The translations under genes and the position numbers were made by a program. The notes beneath the pieces are model-generated. The model saw nothing but the letters and a program-made list of their open reading frames with translations, was not told the origin of the DNA and ran no database searches. Below are positions 26,431 through 36,300 of a stretch of 64,000 nt of DNA, piece after piece. Each line of letters starts with the position of its first letter. Positions within the stretch are counted from its first letter, which is position 1. This stretch comes from Thermosipho melanesiensis BI429 (lineage in GTDB: Bacteria > Thermotogota > Thermotogae > Thermotogales > Fervidobacteriaceae): the NCBI RefSeq assembly GCF_000016905.1, contig NC_009616.1, positions 434,001-498,000 on the forward strand, in the 5' to 3' direction.

Positions 26431-27031
26431 AGAGGTGGCAAAAAGAATTATAAAAAACTTTCCAAGAAACCATAAAGAAAAAGATCCGTTTAAAGTTCTA
26501 ATAACAACGGTTTTAAGCCAAAGAAGCAAAGATGAAAATACTGAAATCGCTGCAAATAGGTTATTCGAAAAATATCCCACACCTCAAACACTTCTGAAAG
26601 CAAAAGAAGAAGATTTATATGAACTAATTAAACCTGCGGGATTGTACAGACAAAAGGCAAAAAGAATAATAGAAATTTCCAAGATTATTGTAAATAAATT
26701 TTCTGGAAAAGTTCCAGATACTCTAGAAGAACTTTTAACCTTACCTGGTGTTGGACGAAAGACCGCAAATATTGTATTGTATGTTTCATTCTCAAAACCT
26801 GCTTTAGCCGTTGATACTCATGTTCATAGGATATCTAATAGATTGGGGTGGTGTAAAACAAAAAATCCAAACGAAACGGAATTTGCACTTATGAAACTTC
26901 TTCCCAAAGACCTTTGGGGCCCCATTAATGGTTCTATGGTTAAATTTGGGAAAAATGTTTGTCTTCCAAGAAATCCAAAGTGCGATATTTGCCCAATCTA
27001 TGATTACTGTAAATGGGAGGGTAAGAAATGA
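26420..27031 (+). CDS. nth: Endonuclease III
   Basis: A 203-residue DNA glycosylase/AP lyase for oxidised pyrimidines. The helix-hairpin-helix LLTLPGVGRKTANIVL carries the catalytic Lys, and the catalytic Asp is in ALAVDTHVHRI near 130. Four C-terminal cysteines (VCLPRNPKCDICPIYDYC, spaced C-x6-C-x2-C-x5-C) hold the 4Fe-4S cluster. The ATG at 26420 has TGGAGG upstream; an in-frame extension to 26384 lies within ribF coding sequence and is not favoured. Overlaps the aminotransferase start (ATGA). Confidence 0.93.
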   Translation: MHLEEVAKRIIKNFPRNHKEKDPFKVLITTVLSQRSKDENTEIAANRLFEKYPTPQTLLKAKEEDLYELIKPAGLYRQKAKRIIEISKIIVNKFSGKVPDTLEELLTLPGVGRKTANIVLYVSFSKPALAVDTHVHRISNRLGWCKTKNPNETEFALMKLLPKDLWGPINGSMVKFGKNVCLPRNPKCDICPIYDYCKWEGKK

Positions 27032-28155
27032 TACCGCTTTTCGATATTACAAGACAATACAAAATGATAAAAGATGAAGTGCTTAAAGCAATAGATAGGG
27101 TTCTATCCAGTGGAAGGGTAATCTTAGGTCCTGAGGTTGAAAAATTAGAAAGTAACATAGCAAATCTTGTGGGAGTAAAATACGGTGTAGGTGTTGCAAA
27201 TGGAAGTGATGCTCTTGTAATTGCACTTAGAGCACTGGGAATAAAAAAAGGCAATAAAGTAATTACCACATCATATACATTCTTTGCCACTGCATCTTCA
27301 ATTGTAAGAAACAACGCAATTCCTATTTTTGTAGACGTTGATAAAGATACTTATAACATTGATTTAAATCAAGTAGAAGATATATTAAAAAAGGAAAAGA
27401 TATTTGGATTGATTCCTGTACACCTTTTTGGACAGACCGTTGATTTAGAGGGGTTAAACTTTTTAAAAGAAAAATACGGAATAAAGATTTTAGAAGATTG
27501 CGCACAATCAATTGGCTCTGAAGGAGTTGTTAAAGGAAAGATAAAAAAGAGTGGGAGCATAGGAGATGCCGCAATTTTTTCATTCTTTCCCACAAAAAAT
27601 TTAGGCGCATATGGCGATGGTGGATTAATAGTAACAAATGACAAAAAAGTATACGAAAAATCTAAAATGTTAAGAACACATGGTGCAAAGAAAAAATATT
27701 ACCATGAAGAAGTGGGATACAATTCAAGATTGGACGAAATACATGCCGCAATATTAAATATAAAATTAAAATATCTTGACACGTGGACAGAAAATAGAAT
27801 AAACATTGCAAAAAAATATGCAGAAGAGTTTAAAAACAGAAAAATGCCATTAAAATATCCTTATCCCAAAGACAAATTCCATGTATTCCATCAATACGTT
27901 GTGGAATTTGAAAAGGAAGACGATAGAAACAAAGTAAGAACTTATTTATCAGAAAAGGGTATAGGAACAAGCATATATTATCCTGTACCTCTTCATCTTC
28001 AAAAGTGTTTCAAAGATTTTGGATACAAAAAAGGAAATTTTCCAATTTCTGAAAAACTTTCAAAAACAACTCTTGCATTACCAATATTCCCAGAACTTCG
28101 CTTTGATGAAGTTGAAACAATAGTAAGTAAAATAGAAGAAGCTTTGAGGAGGTAG
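27028..28155 (+). CDS. DegT/DnrJ/EryC1-family aminotransferase
   Basis: A 375-residue PLP enzyme of the sugar aminotransferase family. It opens with MIPLFDITRQYKMIKDEV; LSSGRVILGPEVEKLE and GVGVANGSDALVIALRALG bind the cofactor phosphate; the PLP lysine is in FSFFPTKNLGAYGDGG near 190; RLDEIHAAIL and the GIGTSIYYPVPLHLQ motif complete the pattern. It aminates keto-sugar nucleotides for surface polysaccharide, but the substrate is not defined and no other sugar-nucleotide gene is adjacent. It is translationally coupled to nth by ATGA, probably a chance operon arrangement. Confidence 0.88.
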   Translation: MIPLFDITRQYKMIKDEVLKAIDRVLSSGRVILGPEVEKLESNIANLVGVKYGVGVANGSDALVIALRALGIKKGNKVITTSYTFFATASSIVRNNAIPIFVDVDKDTYNIDLNQVEDILKKEKIFGLIPVHLFGQTVDLEGLNFLKEKYGIKILEDCAQSIGSEGVVKGKIKKSGSIGDAAIFSFFPTKNLGAYGDGGLIVTNDKKVYEKSKMLRTHGAKKKYYHEEVGYNSRLDEIHAAILNIKLKYLDTWTENRINIAKKYAEEFKNRKMPLKYPYPKDKFHVFHQYVVEFEKEDDRNKVRTYLSEKGIGTSIYYPVPLHLQKCFKDFGYKKGNFPISEKLSKTTLALPIFPELRFDEVETIVSKIEEALRR

Positions 28156-28158
28156 ATT

Positions 28159-28353
28159 ATGGAAAATCAAACACTAGAAGAACTATTAAAAAGGTATTTA
28201 AAGGTTAAAGAAACCATTAGAGAACTAAACAGAGAAAAAAAAGAACTAGAAGAGATGATAGTTGAATTTGTTGAGCATATGGATATCGATAATGTAGTAG
28301 TTGATGGGGTTTTGGTTGAATTCACACGGAAAACAAAAATAAATATTAAATAA
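28159..28353 (+). CDS. Small coiled-coil protein, 64 aa
   Basis: Not recognised. The first 40 residues are a charged helix (TLEELLKRYLKVKETIRELN followed by EKKELEEMI) likely to form a coiled coil, and the tail VVVDGVLVEFTRKTKINIK is strand-like. A good GAGGAGG site lies 7 nt before ATG, and it begins 3 bp after the aminotransferase stop, so it belongs to the ribF-nth unit. Similar small proteins in bacteriophages and plasmids bind nucleic acid, but nothing here settles a role. Confidence 0.65.
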   Translation: MENQTLEELLKRYLKVKETIRELNREKKELEEMIVEFVEHMDIDNVVVDGVLVEFTRKTKINIK

Positions 28354-28384
28354 TTTACCTATATCTCAAGGGGGAGGAGAAACT

Positions 28385-29725
28385 ATGGATAAGTTTTTCA
28401 AACTGCACGAAAGTGGAACAAGTGTTAAAACTGAGATTATTGCAGGTATTACAACTTTTCTTACCATGGCTTATATCATCTTTGTCAACCCAAACATATT
28501 AATTAATGTAATTCCAGGTTTAAACCCAGATAATCCTTTATATGCACAATTTTTTGGTGCATTTATGGTAGCAACAATTCTTGGAGCAGCAACTGCTACA
28601 TTAATAATGGGATTTTGGGCAAATTATCCATTTGCACTTGCACCAGGAATGGGACTAAATGCGTATTTTGCATTTACCGTATGTGGGAAGTTAGGAATTG
28701 ATTGGAGAATTGCTCTTGCAGCTGTTTTCGTTGAAGGTATATTATTTATCCTACTTACTATAACTGGTGTTAGAAGTTTTGTTGTAAAGGCTATACCAAA
28801 TTCTGTTAAAATTGCAACAAGTGCTGGTATAGGTCTGTTTATTGCATTTATAGGTCTAAAAAGCGCAGGGATAGTGATAGCAGACCAGGCAACATTCGTA
28901 ACTTTAGGTGATTTAACTTCTCCCACTGCATTAGTAGCAATAATCGGATTTTTTATAATAGCAGTTTTATTTGCACTTAGAGTTCCTGGTTCCATACTAA
29001 TTGGTATTTTGGCATCTACATTTATTGGGGCTCTACCTATTTTTGGCGTAACAAAATTCCAAGGAATTGTTGGGAAAATTCCCGATATTTCCCCTACATT
29101 CTTTAAGTTGTTTGAAAAATTTTCTTGGGCAGATCTTGCTTCTGGAACATTTTGGATTGTTGTATTTACATTCTTCTTTGTAGACTTCTTTGATACACTA
29201 GGCACTTTGACTGGACTTGCAGAAAGTGCTGGATTTATAAAAAACGGTGAATTTCCAAGATCAAATAGAGCATACTTGGCAGATGCTGTAGGTACATCAG
29301 TTGGTGCATTATTTGGAACATCAACAGTTACTACTTACATAGAAAGTAGTACTGGTATTGCCGAAGGTGGAAGAACTGGACTTACTGCTGTAACCGTTGC
29401 AGTCTTTATGCTTTTAATGCTCTTTTTTGCACCTCTTGGTTTAACTATACCCGCTGCAGCAACTGCTCCAGCATTAATTTTTGTTGGTGCATTGATGTTA
29501 AAAGGTTTAAAGTTAATTAATTGGGATGACATAACAGAAGCATTACCCGCTTTTGTAACTATGATTATTATGCCTCTAACCTATTCAATTGCCAATGGTA
29601 TTGCATTGGGACTAATTGTTTATCCAGTAGTTAAAACATTCAGTGGAAAAACTAAAGATGTACACGTACTTAACTGGATCCTTGCTATATTGTTTGCTGT
29701 TTATTTAATATTTTTAAGAGGATAA
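28385..29725 (+). CDS. NCS2-family purine permease (AzgA/PbuG-like)
   Basis: A 446-residue inner-membrane transporter with 12-14 hydrophobic segments. The AzgA-type signature is plain: the start KFFKLHESGTSVKTEIIAGI, then FLTMAYIIFVNPNIL, NYPFALAPGMGLNAYFAFTV near 78, and FFVDFFDTLGTLTGLAE near 265 with GTSTVTTYIESSTGI, the substrate-site TM10 half-helix. It takes up hypoxanthine, guanine or adenine by proton symport. The leader is only 31 bp from the 64-aa gene and has no room for a purine riboswitch. Followed by a terminator. Confidence 0.9.
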   Translation: MDKFFKLHESGTSVKTEIIAGITTFLTMAYIIFVNPNILINVIPGLNPDNPLYAQFFGAFMVATILGAATATLIMGFWANYPFALAPGMGLNAYFAFTVCGKLGIDWRIALAAVFVEGILFILLTITGVRSFVVKAIPNSVKIATSAGIGLFIAFIGLKSAGIVIADQATFVTLGDLTSPTALVAIIGFFIIAVLFALRVPGSILIGILASTFIGALPIFGVTKFQGIVGKIPDISPTFFKLFEKFSWADLASGTFWIVVFTFFFVDFFDTLGTLTGLAESAGFIKNGEFPRSNRAYLADAVGTSVGALFGTSTVTTYIESSTGIAEGGRTGLTAVTVAVFMLLMLFFAPLGLTIPAAATAPALIFVGALMLKGLKLINWDDITEALPAFVTMIIMPLTYSIANGIALGLIVYPVVKTFSGKTKDVHVLNWILAILFAVYLIFLRG

Positions 29726-29742
29726 ACTCTAAAATTTCTCAT

Positions 29743-29775
29743 AAAAGGCTTTGGATTTAATCCAAAGCCTTTTTT
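29743..29775 (+). terminator. Terminator of purine permease gene
   Basis: Stem AAAAGGCTTTGGA / TCCAAAGCCTTTT with a TTTAA loop. Confidence 0.88.
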
Positions 29776-29869
29776 GTCACTTGGTATGTTACAATTTTAT
29801 TAAGTAAATAAAAAATCACTATTTTTGAATATTTTCAAGCTTTATATTTAAAGTTTTATAAAATATTTT

Positions 29870-29898
29870 TTGACAAATATCTTATTTTTTGTTATATA
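29870..29898 (+). promoter_or_regulatory. Promoter of the pilin-like operon
   Basis: TTGACA at 29870-29875, a 17-bp spacer and TATATA at 29893-29898. A second TATAAT-like element lies at about 29909-29914. Confidence 0.6.
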
Positions 29899-29946
29899 TA
29901 AATTAGGTTATAATAAATTAGCAAAATAATTTATAGGAGTGAGAAT

Positions 29947-31629
29947 TTGAAGAAAGGTTCAATAAGTATTATTTTGATTTCACTGCTAGTTGTATTTTCG
30001 ATTTTTTCAATATCTATATTTTCAATCTTAAAAAATACTCATGATGTGTTTTCTAACAATTTTAAAAAATTGCAAGCGGAAAAAATTGCAAACAATCTTT
30101 TAGAATTTTCCATTGCTACAGTAAAAATGGGAATAGACGCCATGAGTAATTTAAGAGATGATGTATTTTCATTTTCGGATACATCCAGTGATGTAAAAAG
30201 TATAAAAAACGTTAATTGGACATCACAAACAAAGAAATTTATAAATAAATATGTTGATACATCAAAGGCAACTATTATTTTTTCAACCAATGGATATTCT
30301 TTAGATTTTGAAAAGCTCTCTTTGATGGACTTAAAGAAAAGTTTCGAAGATTATTTAAGTAATTTTTCTGAAGGAATTAACACCTTTTCCGCTATCTACA
30401 AAATTAAAAAAGGCGGAAAATATCTAGTTTACGCAAAGGTAAAAATTGATAACATTTCATATGCAAAAATCGCAATAATAACATCCGAGAAATTAAACAA
30501 ATACGTTTATTATTCAGAAGAAGAACCTAAATTTTATTTTACAAGCAACGAAGTTATTTATGGACCATTAAAAAGTAATGCAGTAATACATACTTGGCAA
30601 TATGCTGGAAATAATAAAAAGTTTACCGTTATGGGAACACTAGAGGTTCCGGGAATAAGACATTATGATGAAGAAAGCAGAAAACACATAAATTACAACG
30701 CGAATAATAACCCTAATGAAGTTTACAATGTATTTAATTTAAAGGGTAATCCTCCAATAAAATTTGTTAATTCAGATGTGAGATTTTCAGAAATATATAA
30801 TGATTATTCAACAGCTGTTTCTTCACTTTGTATGCCAATTGAGGAAATTATAGACACAAACTTTGGTGAGGTAGGAATAGCACTTTCAAAAGATACAAAA
30901 ATTGAATCTAATATAGAAAATGGAGAAAATATCTTGTATATAGATACTTCAGATAAAATGTATATCATATCTTGGAAAATAGGCAAATTACCTGATGCAC
31001 GTATACAATATAAGAAAAACAACATATGGAAACAAAAACATATAAAATTCAATGGTGTAATTTCTTCCGAAAAAAATATAATATTAACCAACTCTAACGA
31101 TTTACAAAACAGACGATTTCTGTATGACGGAAATTTAACTATTTTTTCAAAAGAAAATATATACATAGATGCAAGAATTATACCTTACAAAACGTTTTCA
31201 AAATTTTCCACCACAGAAAAAGATGAAATATCTTTAGATGAACTGGAAAACATAAAAGAGTTTGTTTTGGAGAAAGAAACATCTTCACTAGACTTAGTAT
31301 CAGAAAGAGATATAATTATAAAATCATCAACACATAATTCCAGAATAAATAACCACAAAATATTTGCCAATATATACTCGTTTGATGGCTCCTTTAAAGT
31401 AGAAAATTATAATTTAGGGAATAACAACGGACAGTTGTTTGTTTTTGGAAGTATTATGCAAAAAGCTAGGGGGGTAGTGGGAATTGTGGGTAATAACCAA
31501 CCTGGATATTACAAATTCTATGTGCACGATTCTAGAGCATTATTTGGAAGAATAGGTACAATTGCAACTCCCGCGAAAAAGAAAAGTATAATGATACTTT
31601 ATCTGGAAAATGCTTTCGAAAGGGGATAG
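29947..31629 (+). CDS. Pilin-pathway-associated protein, 560 aa (PilX-like N-terminus)
   Basis: A 560-residue protein with a short basic N-terminus and one hydrophobic helix (SISIILISLLVVFSIFSISIF), then a long extracytoplasmic region with no recognisable family. The N-terminal form MKKGSISIIL resembles the PilX/GspK-like minor pilin class, which has 'MKRQ/KxGxA' starts before a hydrophobic helix, but there is no conserved Glu five residues after the putative cleavage Gly. The region from about 200 on is beta-rich, with several NNKKFTVMGTLEVPG-like strands and asparagine-rich turns. Start is TTG with ATAGGAG upstream. First gene of a three-gene set ending at 32481. Confidence 0.65.
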   Translation: MKKGSISIILISLLVVFSIFSISIFSILKNTHDVFSNNFKKLQAEKIANNLLEFSIATVKMGIDAMSNLRDDVFSFSDTSSDVKSIKNVNWTSQTKKFINKYVDTSKATIIFSTNGYSLDFEKLSLMDLKKSFEDYLSNFSEGINTFSAIYKIKKGGKYLVYAKVKIDNISYAKIAIITSEKLNKYVYYSEEEPKFYFTSNEVIYGPLKSNAVIHTWQYAGNNKKFTVMGTLEVPGIRHYDEESRKHINYNANNNPNEVYNVFNLKGNPPIKFVNSDVRFSEIYNDYSTAVSSLCMPIEEIIDTNFGEVGIALSKDTKIESNIENGENILYIDTSDKMYIISWKIGKLPDARIQYKKNNIWKQKHIKFNGVISSEKNIILTNSNDLQNRRFLYDGNLTIFSKENIYIDARIIPYKTFSKFSTTEKDEISLDELENIKEFVLEKETSSLDLVSERDIIIKSSTHNSRINNHKIFANIYSFDGSFKVENYNLGNNNGQLFVFGSIMQKARGVVGIVGNNQPGYYKFYVHDSRALFGRIGTIATPAKKKSIMILYLENAFERG

Positions 31630-31640
31630 GGGGGATTTTT

Positions 31641-32027
31641 TTGAAGAAAGGTTTTAGTCTTACTGAAACTCTTGTTGCCATATTACTCATTTCTTTGATT
31701 TCTGTAAGCGTATTTTCTTTGGTAACTTTTTCTACCTTTCAAAACAATAAAATAAAATATGAAAATATGTATAATGATTTAAAAAAAATTGCATTTAATG
31801 AAATCATAATTCGAGGTGTAAAAGATGAGGGAATTGAAAATCTCGTAGATTATATAAACCAAAAGTTTTATGGAGGTAAAAACATAAGTTATCCAAAGAT
31901 CTCAGAAATAAAAATAGAAAAAACTTTTGAAGATTCAGGCATCCCAATAGCACGGATTATTAAAGTAAAAGTATTAAAAAATAAAAAAACAAGTGAAGAA
32001 TTTTTTGTATTTCAAGGGAGGCCATAA
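31641..32027 (+). CDS. Type IV prepilin-like protein
   Basis: A 128-residue protein with a canonical prepilin N-terminus: KKG followed by FSLTE and a hydrophobic helix (TLVAILLISLISVSVFSLVTF). The Gly before Phe is the PilD cleavage site and Glu at mature position 5 is present. The remainder is short and charged, as in minor pilins. Start is TTG behind GGGGG, 11 bp after the preceding gene. No pilus motor genes are in the window, so assembly must use machinery encoded elsewhere. Confidence 0.8.
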   Translation: MKKGFSLTETLVAILLISLISVSVFSLVTFSTFQNNKIKYENMYNDLKKIAFNEIIIRGVKDEGIENLVDYINQKFYGGKNISYPKISEIKIEKTFEDSGIPIARIIKVKVLKNKKTSEEFFVFQGRP

Positions 32028-32028
32028 A

Positions 32029-32481
32029 ATGGGATTTAATCTAAGTGGTATACTAACCTTTTTAACAATTTTTGTCATTATATTCGCAACAATATTATCA
32101 CTTTTCACTTTACTAACAAAAAGTCTAGAGATTACATTTAGGAATTGTAGCTTGGAACAATGTGTTTTGTTATCATCAAATGCTTTGCAAAAATTTTTTG
32201 AAAATGCAAATTTATCCAATGGAATAAATGTTTCTGATAAAGAAATATCGTTTTTAGTTTCTGCTCCCGATGGAAAAGCAAAAGAATATAAATTTTTAGT
32301 TATTGAAAATGTAAATGAAACATTAGTAAGGTTATATTTAGGTGAAAAATACTACAATATAGTATCAATTCCTAACGTAATTTCAATACAATTTGATATT
32401 AGAGAAAATTTACCGATAGTAAAGTTTTTATTTAATAACAAAGAAAGAGAATTTATCCTAACTTCAAATATATCAACCTAA
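32029..32481 (+). CDS. Minor pilin-like membrane protein lacking Glu5
   Basis: A 150-residue protein, MGFNLSGILTFLTIFVIIFATILSL at the N-terminus and a soluble domain of about 115 residues with FLVSAPDGKAKEYKFLVIEN and similar strands. The leader MG then FNLSG looks like a one- or two-residue prepilin leader, but Glu5 is Gly. Absence of Glu5 is known for the tip-type GspK/XcpX pseudopilin. ATG 32029 is chosen over the in-frame 31993 because GGGAGG lies 8 nt upstream. Last gene of the set, ahead of a terminator. Confidence 0.65.
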   Translation: MGFNLSGILTFLTIFVIIFATILSLFTLLTKSLEITFRNCSLEQCVLLSSNALQKFFENANLSNGINVSDKEISFLVSAPDGKAKEYKFLVIENVNETLVRLYLGEKYYNIVSIPNVISIQFDIRENLPIVKFLFNNKEREFILTSNIST

Positions 32482-32516
32482 AAATAATAGGCCCTTTCGG
32501 AAGGGCCTATTATTTT
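32482..32516. terminator. Bidirectional terminator
   Basis: A 15-bp stem AATAATAGGCCCTT / AAGGGCCTATTATT closed by a TCGG tetraloop separates the pilin-like set from the convergent lipoprotein gene. Confidence 0.9.
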
Positions 32517-33303
32517 AAAAGTTAAAATCAACTGTTACATCTTTTCCTTCTATTGTCACAGTTCTTGACACATTCTCTGTTGGTAATACCAAATCTTCAG
32601 ATTCATCTGGTAATTCTAGATTTTTAAAGATTTTTACAACATATGTTCCATTTTTCCATTTTCCCAGGTAAAAACTTCCATCTTTTCTAGTTAATGTTAA
32701 TCTAAGTATTGTTGATTCATCTGTTGGAAACAATGCTACAACAGCATGTTTTAAAGGCAATGATGCTTCTACAGCAGTTCCTTTAATGGAAAAGACATTT
32801 CCTCTCCTAAATGTTGGTTTTAGAACAGGAGTTAAAATATATTTGTTTCCGTTATAATGTAAAGAACGCACCAAATCAAAATCAAGTACAAGTTCACCAT
32901 CAACAGCAGATATATCTACTTTAGGTAAATGAACAGTTTTATTCGGCAATATTACACTATTCTCCACACCTGCCACTGTTACAGTAGCACTTTCTACTTC
33001 AAATCTAATTTGTGTCAACGTAGCATTTTCGGGAAGGTTTATTTTTAACCATGAAACTTCCGTTCCCGCAAGTGAAAGTATATCAACAGATGTAGAAACA
33101 TTTGTAGGAGTTGCCCAAACTCCTTCATCGGCAATTGCGTAATGATAAGAAAACGATGAAATATCCACTTTTAATTTTTCAATATCTTTAACAGGTTTAT
33201 CCGCTAAAAGCACTTCTAAAGTTACAATTTTAGGGCCAAACATGTTAACACATGATGAAAAGATGAGTATAAGCAGCACAAGAACAAGTAGTATTTTTTT
33301 CAT
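32515..33303 (-). CDS. DUF4382-type lipoprotein
   Basis: A 262-residue lipoprotein. The signal MKKILLVLVLLILIFSSC ends in a lipobox cysteine at residue 18. The mature part resembles the DUF4382 domain: a strand ending in LEVLLADKPVKDIEKLKVDISSF, SWLKINLPENATLTQIRFEVESA, and VVLPNKTVHLPK-like turns, followed by a C-terminal carboxypeptidase-regulatory-like segment (FSIKGTAVEASLPLKHAVVAL and TLTRKDGSFYLGKW). Such proteins sit on the cell surface; function unknown. The ATG at 33303 is chosen because the in-frame GTG at 33312 is part of the GGAGGTG site. It follows the O-antigen-ligase-like gene by 5 bp. Confidence 0.75.
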   Translation of the reverse strand: MKKILLVLVLLILIFSSCVNMFGPKIVTLEVLLADKPVKDIEKLKVDISSFSYHYAIADEGVWATPTNVSTSVDILSLAGTEVSWLKINLPENATLTQIRFEVESATVTVAGVENSVILPNKTVHLPKVDISAVDGELVLDFDLVRSLHYNGNKYILTPVLKPTFRRGNVFSIKGTAVEASLPLKHAVVALFPTDESTILRLTLTRKDGSFYLGKWKNGTYVVKIFKNLELPDESEDLVLPTENVSRTVTIEGKDVTVDFNF

Positions 33304-33308
33304 AAAAT

Positions 33309-36300
33309 TCACCTCCCAGAAATTTTTTTAAGAAAATTCAATATATCCTCTTTTGTGGTTAAAGGTGTTCCTTCATCTAAAAGAACGTTTCCCCAATCCT
33401 TAATAACGTTTTCCCACATATTATCTGTCATTTCTGAGTATGTGTTAATTAACTTCTCTGCGTTAAATTTTAAATCATTTTCTATTAATTTGTAATGTGC
33501 TATGAATCTTGCATAAGATTCATAAATACTTGCATAACTTGGTATATTAATTAATCCTTGTATTTCATTCTTAATATTGATTATTATCTGAGTGTGTACA
33601 CCCATTTTTTGTAAGTTAGAAAGGAAATTGTTTAAATGTTTTACCATTATCATGCTCCAAATACTATTCTTTGATACATTGTACCAGTCTTGAGGTTTTT
33701 GTGAAATGAGTTTTTTCATGTAATCTGCTTCAACTGCAATATAGTTGTATCTTTTAAACTCCTCATTTGCCTTATCAACTGCTTCTTCAAAATTCCTAAC
33801 TATTACTTTTCGTCCACTACTTGGAATTTCACTTAAAACATTTTCAATATTCTTTGAATATTTTTCTTTTAAAGCTCCAATTTGATTATCAAGTGCTTCT
33901 TTATACTTTAAAATCCTCTCACTTGAAATTAAGAAAGACTCTTTGTACATGTGGTGAAGTTTTTCTAAAATATATATTGCTTCCTGTATGGCTCCAGTTT
34001 TATAATACTCAAATGAAGTGGCATGCAAGAAATCTATCACTCCATTTGGAACTCCCCAGACATTTTTCAAGTTCATGTATTTAGCCGCTTTTATTTCCAT
34101 TTTTGCAAGCCATTCTGTAAACTCGTAAACGGGTTTTAGTATTGGAGGTTGTAGTTTGAACGTCATACTGGCAAAAAATCTATAAATATCCTCACCACGT
34201 GTTGCTTTTGAAATATCTGGATTTTTCCAATCGGAAAATCTATTCCAACCACCTGGCATGTTGGTTAATGTTTTCTTTGCATACTCAACATATTTATCAA
34301 ACGCTATTACAACTAACTTTTTGATTTTTTCCTTATATTGTTCTTCATCTATGTAATTTAATAATTCCTTTAACAAAACATGTAGCGAATGAAATCTCAT
34401 GGCTATTGCTTTGTAGGTATTTCTCTCGTTAAAGCAAAGAAGTGAAGTTTCGTATATACCAATAGAATCTATAACAGCTTGTGCTGTTGCAAAATCAAAC
34501 TTGTCTAAAATTTCACTGCGATCTTTTATGTATGGTACAAGCACACTTAACCATTTAGTTTTATTATGAATTATTTTTTGAAATTCATCAAAATCCTGGT
34601 TAAATATTTTTTCATAATGTTCTTTTATGTTGTTTTTTAGAATATTAATCCTAAAATCTTGCACCGCTAATGTTGCAAGATAAAAGTATGATTTTCCATA
34701 TGTATGGTTAATAGTAACACTCCTTAGCAAGTTCTTTTTGGCTTTTATATAGTAATCTTTTGCCAATGATGGAAGTTGCGATCTTTGCTTTTTTATCTGT
34801 TCAATTTGTGACAAAAGCTGATTTTTTATTTTGTTTATTTGTGCAATCCTTTGATTTTCTATTTCAAACTCATTGTATGGCAAATTCTTGCTTTTGTATT
34901 CTTCAATCTTTTGCCTTTTCCATACATCTTTGTTAAGATAATAAAATTCACTTTGTTGTTTATTCAAATCTTTAAGTTTTTCTTCAAGTTGTGATATATA
35001 ATCTGCCGCTTTTGGATATTCTTCCATTATCTTTGCAAAGGTTAAATAAGCTGCATTTCCTTCTTTGAAATAGACTTCTGAAATAAAGTGATTCCATCTT
35101 AAATAAGTTGATGCATATGTTACTGTTAAAATGAATAACATTAATAAAATTGCTTTTGTATTCTTTATTTCTTTTAAAGGTTTTTTTGTAAAATACGGTC
35201 CTATAGCTATACCAACAAAAACAATTGCCGCAAGGGCATTTGGAAGAAGATGTCCCGGAAAGCTGAAAAAGCTTTGTATGGAAAAACCGACTATTGAAAT
35301 AGAAAGTGATAAGAAAAGTAACAAATCATCTCTGTTTTCAATTTTCTTTGGAATGGTAAAAAAGTAATACACAAGAAAAGCTAAAAGGAGTATTATAAGG
35401 GAAAGACCAACGATTCCCGTTTCACCAAGTACTTGGAAATAATCGTTGTGTGCTCTTTTAAAATTGTTCCAACCGTAGTATAATTCTGGGTGCTTTTCAA
35501 GGTATTCTCCCATCTTTGTAAGTGATAAAAGTTGGTACGTCCCTATTCCCGTTCCAAATATTTTGTGATCTTCCCATAACTCCAGCGACGTAAACCAAGA
35601 AAGGAATCTTTCATCTCTACTTGAAACTGAGGCCATAGCAGAAAATCTATTAGTCATATTTACCTTACCTTGTCCAGTCAAAGGATTTTCCGTATTGTAT
35701 ATTAAAACTATAAATACTGAAACAATTAACAAAACTATTAAAAGTAAGTTTGTCAATTTTTTTATCTGTGGTATTGGAGAAGACTTCTTTCTCCAAACAA
35801 AGTAGAAAATGACATACATAACACTCATGACAATTATTGCAAGATACTCAGACCTTGTCTGTGAAACTATAACAGCCATTAATCCCAAGATAAAACTTAC
35901 CAGCGAAGATAACTTTATCAAACTAACTTGCCAAAATTTTTTTACTCCTAAATCATATGCAAGTAAAAAGTAAAGCGCAATTGGGAGAAGCATATCAATG
36001 TAGTTTGCAACAAAGATGACATTTCCCACACTTGCTTTTATTGAACCTCTAGAAAGTGGTTGGCCTACTTTACCAAGAAAAATATCATACCCTATATAAA
36101 AATTTAAGAGAGCATCTATTGAAATAAATAACCCTGTCAACATAAATGTGAAAAGAAGAATATTTATTCTCTTTTTCTCATTATATTCACTACTTATGTA
36201 AAAAGCAACAAGTACGTTAAACAAAACATAAAGACCTATATCAAACGATTGTCTAAAATAAAATGGGTTATCCCTAAGTGTGTTAAAGCTTGAAATTATG

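Noticed and set aside
28354-28384. Purine riboswitch before the purine permease
   Set aside because: Only 31 bp separate it from the previous gene, which is too short for an aptamer.
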